Part shown: positions 29,301 to 41,300 of the stretch, piece by piece | How the letters are laid out: each line of letters begins with the position of its first letter | How positions within the stretch are numbered: the first letter of the stretch is position 1 | DNA from: Chelonoidis abingdonii | Taxonomy: Eukaryota; Chordata; Testudines; Testudinidae | Length of the DNA stretch: 64,000 nucleotides | Reading direction: 5' to 3' | NCBI RefSeq assembly: GCF_003597395.2 | Contig: NC_133774.1 | Coordinates: 49,394,705-49,458,704 of the forward strand | The notes under the pieces: generated by a model | The model's database searches: none | Told to the model about the DNA's origin: nothing | Seen by the model: only the letters and a program-made list of their open reading frames with translations | Translations under genes and position numbers: made by a program

Positions 29301-32300
29301 ACTCTAGATTGATATGATGGAGATTCCTGTCCTGTATATAAGTTTCTTTAGACTTACATAACTGGGAAAATATTTCCAGTTATACCAATGCCTGTATAGC
29401 TACATTAATGTAATCCCCTGTGTGAACACTCTTTTTCTGATATAAGAATGACTTATTTTTAGTTTAGCTTAAACCCTTCCGAAGAGACATAAACTTAACC
29501 AGAAGAAGGAACTCTTATTCAAGATAAGAGGGTCCACACTGAGTGTGTGTTATACAGGCATAACTATATTAATTTAAATTCACATTTTAGGTTAAAAATA
29601 CTTTCCAGTGTAGACAAAGCCTTAGTTTAGGGGACAATTTGGGTTACTAGTAGCATTTCTCATAGTTGTTGTGATTGATGCTATTACTTAAGCCATTTCT
29701 GGAGTAACAGCCTATCCTTTTTAATTGGAAGATGTGGTTATTGTTACTAGAGGCAAGAAAGAGTAGTTAGAAGTAATTGGAGACAGGATAGTATTTGCTT
29801 CTAGGACTCAACTAAAGAGGGTGAATTTGAGGCGAGGCATATATTTAATTTGTATTTTGGTTATTTCACAAATAAAAGAGCTCAAGTTTAAGGGTATACA
29901 ATTTAATTATATAAGGTATATTTTCATTCTGACTGTATTTTGTCTTCCATGACTTGGATTGAGTAAGTAGCCCATATGCCATAGCAATATTTTACATAGT
30001 AATCTGGTCTAGCAGAATTTGGAGTCTCACTGCTAACTGCTGTATTTAGATCCTCCAAAACCACTGATAATAGGAAGAAGCTAGGTGTATAATAATGCTG
30101 CAAAATTAAATCACTGAGTTGTTTATATTCACCAAGTTGTTCAAACACTTTTTTTTCTCCCAGCTGGCTCATGAGATGAGTGCAAGTGAACAATCTCAGT
30201 CTCTGCTGCAGTGAGTATAATATGCGCTGGACAAATTCCATTCAGGCAAACAGTAATTTCCAAGCAAAAAGTTTCCCCTGTAGCCTCATTTGGATGGGAT
30301 ATTTTTTCCAGCCTTGAATTATAAAATAGTTTTACTGGTTGCTAATAAGCAGTTGTGTAACTGGAAAAAAATAAAGGAAAATTTAAGTTGTCAGAAGAAA
30401 CATCCTGACACTGAGATTTATGAAACCATAGAATGACCTATGCCAGGGAATAACTTATGGAAGCACCATCCTTTGGAGCAATTAACACTAGACAACACAA
30501 AACCCTAAAATCCAGTAGGGAATAATCGGTGTTGGGAAGAAAAGAGGCTGGATGATCTAATACAGTGATACTCAGTGGTTCAGGAACCAAATTAACGATC
30601 AACATTACCCAAAAAAGCCATGGTGGTGTGAATTCATTGTTTCATTTACTATAGTACTATATACTCATTTAAACAGTATGACTGGGGAAATATTTAGTTA
30701 TATAATTCTCACAGCAAAATGACTGACCAAGTATTATTTTGTCAGTTACAATTGGTTAATAACGTAGGAAAAACATTTTGATTTGTCAATAACTTAGATT
30801 GGTTAATAAATAAATCACACAGTGTTTTAATATCATGTGCTGCATGGAGCTACAGGAAACATGTTAAAGAGTCATTTGTGGCTTACAAGCCTCAGTTTGA
30901 GTATCATTGATCTAATAGATGTTTCAGTACTATGAATTTATGATTATGGAAATCAGTTTGTAAATACCATGAGATAATGGTTGGGTTTTTTTTTAACTTG
31001 CTTTGTAAACGACAGCAAGTACATCTTTTTATATTTCCCATACTGTATCATGCCATTTGTCCCTTTAATTGAGTAGCCAGTGCCTGATGCTTCACCAACT
31101 CAGTGATGCGCCTATCCAGTTGTTGGTGGTATATACAAGGCAGAAAAAGCTCATTCTTGATTCCTGCAGGCTTATGCCCTGAAGGATGCTTCTCCCTCTT
31201 ACTACAGAATCTTGTATTTCTTTTCCTCTTCCCTGAGACCTAAACCAGAAAATCTGCTAATGCCAGATTAGCAGTGTTCATCTAGATGGGCTTGAGGAAA
31301 GGGCCTTCATCTTTTATGGTTTGGGCCTCTTCCTTTAGCAGCACCCTTAGGAGTTCCATGGAAGATTTACTGAGCTCCCAACCAAGTTCCTTAGGGTACG
31401 TCTACAGTACAAAATTAATTTCAAGTTATTTTATTCGAATTTCCAGAATCGAGTTCATACGTTCGATGTTATGTGTCCCCATTAAAGCGCGTGAATTCGG
31501 CAGAGAGCTTCCACAGTACCAAGGCTAGAATCAAATGGCGGAGCATTGCACTGTGGTAGCTATCCCACAGTTCCCGCAGTCTCTGCCACCCATTGGAATT
31601 GTGGGTTAAGCTCCCACTGCATGATGGGGCAAAAACATTCTTGCAGTTTTTTGTGGGTGTGCACCGCCTGTCTTCTGGTATGTTGAATCCACTTGGAATG
31701 TCCTCTCCTCTTTCTATATACTCTTTCATCTAAACATTTCTCGCTGTTTTTTGGCCATCATGAACAGAGCCGCACAGCTTCCACCACTTTTTCCATGTTG
31801 TCTGTCCTGGGCTCCCGTGGCAGCTACAGAAGGCAACAATTTCCCACTGTTTCTTGGCCATCGTGAACAGAGCCGCACAGCTTCCACCGCAAACTCTGCT
31901 CTCGCCACTTTTTCCATGTTGTCGGTCCTAGGATCCCATTAAAGCTACGGAAGGCAACAATTCCCTGCTGTTTCTCAGCCATCGTGAACAAAGCCATACA
32001 GACAATTTGGAGAAAGAGACAGAAGCTGTCCTGGGCTCCCGTGGAAACTACAGAAAACAACTATTTACTGCCTTTTATCAGCCATCTTGAGGCGAACAGC
32101 TCATTTCTCACCCTTTTTCAAGGATTACTCATGCAGGCGCCATTGTGCTGCAGATATGGAGTCCACTCAGATCTCTGCTGCAGTTTTGACCATTGTAAAT
32201 ACCTTATGCATTATCCAGCAGTATGTTCAATACCTGCTAAACTGGGTGAGGAAGTGATGACAGTGCGATTACTATACTGAGGAGGACATGAACACAGATG

Positions 32301-35300
32301 TTCCTAGATGCATGACATATGGCAATTGGGAGATCATGGTGGCATTGGGCCAGGTTCATGCCATGAAATGCCAATTCTGGGCCCGGGAAACAAGCACAGA
32401 CTGGTGGGACCGCATAATGTCGCAGGTCTGGGATGATTCCCAGTGGCTGCGAAACTTCCGTATGTGCAGGGCCACTTTCATGGAACTTTGTGGCTTGCTG
32501 TCCCCTGCCCCGAAGCACAAAGACACCAAAATGAGAGCAGCCCTCATGACTGAGAAGCGAGTGGCCATAGCACTGTGGAAGCTTGCAACACCCAACAGCT
32601 ACTGGTCAGTCGGGAATCAGTTTGGAGTGGGCAAATCTACTGTAGGGGCTGCTGTGCTGCAAGTAGCCAATGCAATCATTGAGCAGCTGCCATCAAGGGT
32701 AGTGACTTTGGGAAATGTGCAGACCGCTGTGGATAGCTTTAATGTGCTGGGGTTCCCTAACTGCGGCTGGGCGATAGACAGAACGCATATCCCCATCTTG
32801 GCCCTGGCACACCATGGCAGCCACTACATAAACCGCAAGGGGTACTTTTCAGTGGTTCTGCAATCACTGGTGGATCACAAGGGACATTTCACCGACATCA
32901 ACGTCGGATGGCCGGGAAAGGTGCATGACACTCGCATCTTCAGGAACTCTGGTCTGTTTGAACAGCTGCAGGAAGACACTTACTTCTCAGACCAGAAAAT
33001 TACTATTGGGGATGTTGAAATGCCTATAGTTATCCTCCAGTACCCAGCCTACCCCTTAATGTCATGGCTTATGAAGCTGTACACAGGCACCCTGGACAGT
33101 AGTAAGGAGCAGTTCAACTATAGGCTGAACAAGTGCAGAATGGTGGTGGAGTGTGCTTTTGGACGTTTGAAAGGGCACTGGCGCAGTTTACGGACTCGGT
33201 TAGATCTCAGCATGGCCAATATTCCAATTGTAATTGCTGCTTGTTGTGTGCTCCACAATATCTGTGAGAGTAAGGGGGAAACTTTTATGGCGGGGTGAGA
33301 AGTTGAGCCTGCCAGTTTCGCACAGCCAGACAGCAGGGCGATCGCAGCAGGGCACGCTGCGCATCAGAAAAGCTTTGAAAGCCAGTTTCATGACTGGCTA
33401 GAGTACGGTATGACAGTTGTGTTTGTTTCTCTTGAAGTTACCCGCCCTCTATATATGAAAGGAAATAAAGTCAAAATTGTTTAAAAACTGTTCTCTATTA
33501 TTTGATGCACAACGCATTGAGAGAAATTAAAAGGTAGACTGGGTTAGCGGGGTGGAGGAGGAGGGAAGGACAAATCCAGAAACCAAATCAAAAGTTTGCA
33601 TATGCCAGCTTTCTGGTGCTTGGGTGATCCTCTGGGATTGAGTGTGTGGATTTCGTAGCCTCTCCCTTCGTGTTCTTGGGTGTCTGAGTGAGGAGGCTAT
33701 GGAACTTGGGGAGGAGGGAGTTTGATTATACAGGGGCTGCAGTGGCAGTCTGTGGTCTTGCTGCCTTTCCCGCATTAAATCCACCATACAGCGGAGCATG
33801 TCAGTTTGCTCCCCCATGAGCTTGACCATAGCCTCCTGCCTGCTCTCATCGCGCGCCTCCCTCCTCTCTTTGTGTCCCTATAATGTTTTACGGGACTCCG
33901 CAATTGTTTGCCTCCATGCATTCAGCTGGGCCCTATCAGTGCGAGAGGACTGCATGAGCTCAGCAAACATGTCCTCCCGAGTTTGTTTTTGCCGCCTTCT
34001 AATCTGGACCAGCCTCTGGGACAGAGTAGATAGGGGCCGCGTTGAAACATTTGCACCTGCGGGAGGAGAAAAAGGGAGGGTAGTATTTTAAAAAAATACA
34101 TTGCAGAGAACAAAGGGGGCACTTTGGTATGATTAAGCCATCATACACGGCCGGGCAACAGAATTCATCTCGCAGGCAGCCCCTAGGGGCACGTGGGGTT
34201 CTGCTTCTTCTACATTCATTTCAATACTTTCAAACTGCTGGGCCCCCTTTCCCACAGCAAGCAATTCCTGGTGGGTTTGCCATATAAAAGGAGGGCCTGT
34301 GGGCTCTCTGGGATGATCACTACACATAACAACCACCACCACCCCGCCCCCCACCGTGTGGCTCTGATCAGGCTCAGGGCAGGGATGAGCCATTTACTCT
34401 AAACGTGAACAACCCAGCACGTGGCTCTGATCAGGCTTTCACTCAACAGAAGTACTTTCTCCAGGGTCATGGAACAGGAGCCCGCCTTCGGAGTGAGGGG
34501 AGGCTATTGGATCCAGCGTTAAGATTAGTTCCTGGCTAGGGGGGAAAATGGATTTCCCACTTGCTGCTTGTGCATTGTCCTCCTCGTCGTCCTCCTTGTC
34601 CTCCAGTGTCTCTTCCTCCTTGCTCCATGCACCTCCTCCCTTGCAGGTGTCCATGTACAGTGGTGGGGTAGTGGTGGCATCACCCCCCATAATTGCATGG
34701 CGCTCACGGTAAAAGCGGAATGTATAGGGCTGTGACCTAGAGTGTCCGTTTGCCTCCCTGGCTTTTTGGTACGCTTGCCTGAGCTCCTTGATTTTTGTGC
34801 GACACTGCTCTGTGTCTCTGGAGTAGCCTCTTTCCATCATGACCCTGGAGACTTTAGCGTAGGTATTTGCGTTCCTTTTTTTGGAACATAGTTCTGCCAT
34901 AACAGACTCATCTCCCCAGCATTTGATGAGATCCAGTACCTTCTGTTTGGATCATGCTGGGGCTCGTCTGCGAATCCGGGACTGCGTGATCTCCTGTGAT
35001 GGTGGACTGTTCTGGTGGTCACCTGTGCTGCTGGTGACCAAACAGGAAATGAAATTCAAAAGTTCCCGGGGCTTTTCCTGCCCACCTGGCTAGTGCATTG
35101 GAGTTAAGAGTGTTGACCAGAGTGGTCGCAAGGGAGCATCCTGGGATAGCTCCCAGAGGCTATAACGTCCACAATACCTTTAACCCGGGATTGCGATTTC
35201 AATTTAAGAGCTACTCCTCTTGCCGAGGTGGAGTACAGAAATTGAATTAAAGAGCCCTTTAAATCGAAAAACACACATTTGGTCATGTGGACAGGATCAT

Positions 35301-38300
35301 TTTTTTTTCGAAATAACTTGGCTAATTCTGAACTAACAGGCTAGTGTAGACTAGGCCTTAGAGTATTTTCTTACCTCAGGCCTCCTGTTAAGTTTGTTCT
35401 CTTTGAAGCCCAAACCTGATGCTAAATGACTTCTGTTCCGTAACATTTGAACCTATCCTCAACATTCAACTTTGTCTCCTGGCATAGAAGGTGGCCTTTC
35501 TAGTGTTGGTCTCCACAGCCTGGTGATTCAGGGAGCACCCAGATGTGACTTGTAGTACCCATCCCTCATTTTACACAAAGTGAAAATAGTTCTCCAAACA
35601 TGCTCCAGTTTTCTCCTGCAGATGGCCCAACCTTAGCTAGGAGATCCCTCTCCTCAACTTCTACCCACACCCAAAAGTCAGACTTGAAGTCTGGTGGCAC
35701 TCCCTGCATGTCTGCCAAACGTAGTCAGATTTGCCTAGACTGAATAGGTCTGCAAATCCAAGTCCCTGTTCATCTGTTCAAAGAACCTCACTAACGGGCG
35801 TAGATACTGTATATCCTTTCCTGCAGGTTCAGACTTTCTATCTGCACTCCTCCTTCCTTGCAGATCTCTTCTGCTCAGACAGACTTTGAGCTCACTGTAC
35901 TTGAGTGGTGGCCATGTTGATGGCATCAGCCATGCCTTTCGCTGAGCGTGGTGTGGCCTCATTGGATGACTTCAGTTGAAGCTGAATTTGGTCAGTAAGT
36001 TCTCTGGAAGTTCTCTTCCAGACTCTAGCAGGATCTGACACATCTTCCTCCCTGCTGCTTTCCCAGTTTCTTCCCTACAGCCATGCCTATTTTAACATCT
36101 CTGTAATTACGCTTTTCCTCAGGTGCGGTCTGCAGGTCAGAGTTAGTAATCCATATTGGTGACTGCTACATCACAGAAAAACAAATTTCTCTTCCAGCAT
36201 TACTTGTTTTCAGTGGTGTGGCAAAACCAGTGTGGGCACCTATGTAGGATACCTCATGGAACAATGAGGCTTAAAGTAACTAGAAGGTCAACATAGTGTA
36301 AGCAGATCATATGTTTTTCCAGCTCTGGAAGTTCTCCACTGGTGAAGCTCCTGGTCACAAAAATCCTGCATCTGGTTGGGCTACAACCTGCCTGCCTGCT
36401 TCATGAAGATGACCCAATGATTTGGTCACATTGGTATTGCACATTGTGACTGAATGCACCCCTGTATTCACACCCTACAGCAGTGGTCCCCAAACTTCTG
36501 AGAGTTGCTCCGCCTTCCCTCTGTTCATGCCTCTCTGCCCACCCAAGGCCAGGAATTAGACCGCAGCTCTGCGGTGGGGGACACAGACAGGGATAAAGGG
36601 GATGAGGCTGGGGCCACAGCTAGGGGTGGTGCTGGTGCTGGATCTGAGGTTGGGGGCAGGGCCAGGAGCAGAGCCGCAGCCAGGCTCCCAGCTGGGTGCA
36701 GAACCGCACCGAGGCTGGGGATGGGAGTCAGACGGGGCTGGTAGCCAGGGCCATGACTGGGGGCTGGGTGGTGCTTCTTCCCTGCCCCTGTGGGGGTTGA
36801 CCCTGCCCACCGCCTGGCCCTGAATGTTCCTCTGTGTTAACCTTGGTGAGGGAGCACACCCCTCAGTTTAGGGACCTCTGCCCTACACACTACTGTAATA
36901 ATCTTTGTGTAAAATATGCCTTGTGAGGTATTGTTTGAAAACTAATAACTCACTGATCAGTAATATCAGGGTGAAATCTGTGTAGCAACATTATATGTAA
37001 AGTTATCTGAAATATGTTGAGCAAATAAGTCTGGGAAGGGGGTAAACCTGTTTCTCAAAGACAAAGGACAAGCTAATGCCAATAGTCAGGTGTCCTGAAA
37101 GTTGATTGGCAATCACCTGTCCAAGTGGTCATTCTTTGTCAATGAGCCAGGGGCAGGAACAGATCGATCTGCAATTTAGCAAGCAACAGCGTGGAATCTC
37201 TTTCATCATGAAATTCCATATCTCGGTCCACACAACGGGAAGGAACTTTATCTAGGGATAACCTTCAGGAAAATGCATTTCAAAGGTTGCCTTGACTATA
37301 AAAGCAAGGGGCAAAAGCACCCCAGATTCTCTCTCTCTTTCTCACCTAAGACGACAGGAACCAGCCTTTGGGAGGGGTTCTGACCTGAGAATTTGGTCAG
37401 CAAGGTTGCTGGGGACATGTGGTAAGGATTTTATCTTGATCCAAGTCTAATCTGTTAAGTTTTATCTACTAGAAAGCATTTTATCTTTATTTCTCTTGTA
37501 ACCATTTCTGACTTGTACTTGTACTCACTTAAAATCTCTCCTTAGAGCTAAACAAACTTGTGTTATTTTTTAATCAAAACTAATCCGGTGCTGTGTTTAC
37601 ACTGAATAGGTTGGTAACTCCAATTAAAGTAACAAATTGTTGTCTGTTGACCCTTTACAGGGGTAATGAGCCTCTAATATCTGAACTGTCCAGGTAAGGG
37701 CTGGACAGTGCAGAATGTATGTTTTGGGGGAAAAATCAGGGTGGAGAGTATGTTGGGACCACCCTGCAAATAGTAGCCAAGGCTGCTGCAAGCCAGAGTG
37801 TGGCTGTTGTGGCAATTTGAGAATAATAGTGAGCCCAATTTAGGTAATTAGAAGTGTGTTACTGATTACACTTCTGAGTTGGGAATTTATGCCTCTAAAA
37901 GACCTAAAGTGCTTCTACAAATAATTGCATGGAAAAATTACATTAATTGTTTTAACCACTGCTGAGGCCTGGTTAAGACAAGGCTGAAAATTTTGTCCAG
38001 AGTACCAGAACGTGCATGGGTGGTGGGTGAAGCCCCACTTTGGGGAGGCTAGCCTGCTGTCTGTGACTCTTCTGCCAGAAGCTGCACCCACCTGCACGCC
38101 AGATCCCCCAACCCCCCCAAAACAAGAGGAGCCCCATGGCCTGCCTACCCCAGCCACACCAGGTTGCTGTCCCCTTCCCTCCCCACCCCGCCAGTCTGGC
38201 CCCAATCACACTGGGCTGTTCTCCAGCCCCGGACAGCATCCCGTGCCCCCCATGGCTGGCCAGCCTCCCCTTCCATGGCTGGCAAGCCCTAGTGCACAGC

Positions 38301-41300
38301 CAAGCAAGCTGCCTCACTCCCCCTCCAGATCCTCCCGCCCACCACTGACTCAGCGTGTTCCCTCCTCACTCCCCCTCCCACAGGGAGGAGAGACACAGTG
38401 AGCTGCAGCAGGTGGGCAGCAACAGATGGTGGGGGCCTTGGGGAAGGGGCAGGGCCACTGTGGCTCACGTGTCTGGCTGCAGGTCAGCAGCAGCTGCCCC
38501 AGGGAAGGCGTAGCCCATGAGAATGGGTAATGTATTTTTGTGCATTGCTTCTTGAATAGCAGACTTAAAATTATATTTCTTTTTAGGAGTGCAGTATTTA
38601 CTACAAAGATTTGTCAGCCTGATCTTCCACTAAATGCCTCAGTAGGTAGAGAGCAAAATTACTCTGTAGGTATGTTTTATGTTGTAAGAAACAACCTAAA
38701 ATACAGTCACTCTAAATGTGAGAGAAACAACTGAGAAACTGTAAATGAGTATACATATAGATTTATTTAGGATATAGATATGTGACCTTTGAGACCAGCG
38801 GGGCAGATTTTTTAAAGGTACTTAGATACCTAAAGAAGAATTAAATGCCTAAATCCACCATTTACATGCCCATGGTATTTTTAAATCCACTGCTCAGCTG
38901 TTGCCTAGCCCCCTCAGGTGACTGTTTTCCTGCCAGTTGGCACTGAAATACCTAAGCCTTGGTGTCCTAAGTGCTGCCACTCCCCCACAGCAAATGGTTG
39001 TAGTTTTGTAACCCAGTAACTGTGGTGTGGAGCAGGGGTGAGTGAGAAATGGTTGGCTGTCCATGAGCATCCTAGTGGGGAAGATAGGAAAGGAGGATGG
39101 GGAAGGTTTTGCTCAGATAAGTAGCAGGGTTGGGATAACGGCACCAGGACCTATCTGGGTCACTTTAGGAGTTTAGTGAGGGTAGTTCTTACTTTCTTCC
39201 TGTATATTTGAAGGATTTTCATGTATTTTTCCTATTAGCATATTCTCTAAGGCCAGGACTAAATGAAGAGGCAGGGAAGTGGAGCGTGTCCTGTCGAGTG
39301 GCAAGGGTTCCTAGGAATGCTCAGGGGGACTCCAGAGGGAGGGAATAAAAAGTGTTCTCTTTTCCAGCGCTGTACTAGATAGTGGAAATGGCCTATGGAC
39401 TGTGAAGCAGTCAGATATGTGTAAAGATTGGTCAGTCTCTCATTGCTTTGCAAAGTTCCAAGCTTGCCTTGCTTGCATAAGAAGATGTCCAATTAAGCAG
39501 GGCAGCACTCATTTCAGCTTTTTAAAGTCCCATATGTAGCTGCTTAGATGTTCCCCATCTAAGTGAATAGGGAGAAAAGTGCCTAACTGGCACCTGTCCT
39601 AGCTCTCAAAATTCCGCTAGGTGGTGCACCCTGGGAGAGACATGCTGAGTGGGACAGTGCCTAAGCGAGGGCACCATTACAGATTTTGGTAGAGGGATCC
39701 AACTTTAACCGTTATTCCAGGGGCTACTTAGGCATGTGAAAGGTCTAGTTTTTTCACAGATAACTTAGCAATTAGCTGACAAGAGACTTGTATCTAATTC
39801 CTATAAAAAAATGAAATAAATATTAGATCCACTCAGCTCTAATACTCACATGTTCTCACATCTTGTGGCAAGTCACTTAAGGGACACTAGTTATGTTTAA
39901 AATTTTAATTTATATTCTTATATGTTACTAACTCTGTGGGGAGAGAAACCTTGTCAGGACTCCTGGGTTCTATCTCAGCTCTGGGAGGGGAGTGAGGTCT
40001 AGTGCAGCAGTGGGCAAACCAAGGGCCACATCTGGGTATGGAAATTGTATGGGCCATGAATGCTCATGAAATTGGGGGTTGGGTTCAGAAATTAGGAGTT
40101 CAGGGTGTGGGAAGGGGCTTCAGATGGGGGTAGGGGGTTGAGGTGCGAGGGGGTGAGGACTCCAGCTGAGAGTGCGAGCTCTGGGGTGGGGCTGGAAATG
40201 CGGGCTTGGGGATGCAGGACGGTGCTCTGGGCTGAGACTGAGGGGCTCAGAGGGCAGGAGGGGGATCAGGGCTAGGGCAGGGAGTTGGGGCACAGGAGGG
40301 GGCCAGGGGTGCAGTCTCCAGACATTTACCTCAGTCAGCTCCCAGAAGCAGCGGCATGTTCCTCCTCTGGCTCCTACACATTCCCAGATTCTGGCAAACA
40401 GAGGTGAGGAATATGCAGAACATGATGTTGGATCCCTGCACACCCTGGCTAATAGCCATTGTTGGACCTATTCTCCATAAACTTATCTAGTTCTTAGTAG
40501 AACCTTGATATAGTTTTGGCCTTCACAACTCCCCTAGCAAAGAGTTCCACAGGTTGTCTGTGAAGAAAGAGTTTATTTTGTTTGTTTTAAATCTGCTGCC
40601 TATTAATTTCATTGGGTGACCCTGGTTCTTGTATTATGTGAAGGAATAAATAACATATCCTTATTCAATTTTCCCACACCATTCATGATTTTATAGACCT
40701 CTATCATATCCCACCTTAGTCATCTCTTTTCCAAGCTGAAAAGTCCCAGTCTTTTTAATCTCTTGTGGCAGAGCTCTGACCTTGCCCCCGTGGGTCCTGC
40801 GCTTCTAGGTGGTTTATGCTAGCCTTAGTGGCTCACTGTGCTCTCCACTTGCCCTTCTCTCTCTAAGGCCAGAGTTACAGTCCACTGAGCCTTTTTCATC
40901 ACAGGCCAGTGTCAAACAGATAAGAAAAGTTAATAGCAACGAAGTACTTTAATCTCTTTGACTATAAAGGGTTAACAAGTTCAGTAGGCCTGGCTGTTCA
41001 CCTGACGGAGAACCAGTCAGGAGACAGGATACTTTCAAGTCTTGAGGGAGGGAAGTTTCTGTGTGTGGCTGTTAGTTTTTGGTTGTTGTTCACTCTGGGG
41101 CCAGAGGGTCAGAAGAGCAACCAGGTTTCTCTCCAATCTCCCTGATACAGGTTCTTATAGACCAAATAGTAAGTACTAGGTAGATAAGGCGAGTTAGGCT
41201 TATGTTTGTTTTCTTATTTGCAAATGTGCATTTGGCTGGAAGGAGTTCAAATTATATTTTGCTGAAAGGATTTGAATTTGTACTTGAATACTCAGCTGGG

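Larger units (their letters stand above)
31394..35357 (+). mobile_element. Complete 4.0-kb PIF/Harbinger DNA transposon
   Basis: The left end GGGTACGTCTACAGTA and the right end TAGTGTAGACTAGGCC form imperfect terminal inverted repeats around a shared GTCTACA core. The 3-bp target duplication TTA flanks both ends (31391-31393 and 35358-35360). Inside are the two genes typical of the superfamily: a HARBI1-type transposase on the plus strand and a Myb/SANT-like gene on the minus strand, converging tail to tail. Confidence 0.9.
28965..38586 (+). other. ANKRD31: ANKRD31 intron(s) with one exon not found
   Basis: Exon 3 ends in phase 0, but the next recognised exon at 38587 needs two bases from its predecessor. 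So a coding exon of length 2 modulo 3 should lie here. I looked for it on the plus strand and did not find a convincing candidate. Besides the Harbinger element (31394-35357) and an LTR with a nested hAT MITE (36425-37830), the stretches 30242-31390, 35361-36420 and 37831-38530 show no gene. Confidence 0.7.

Noticed and set aside
36505..36823. Gly/Ala-rich ORFs on both strands
   Set aside because: They lie wholly inside the GC-rich hAT MITE at 36481-36880.
38012..38401. Proline-rich 129-codon ORF
   Set aside because: C-rich composition in an intron, with no splice sites in phase with ANKRD31.
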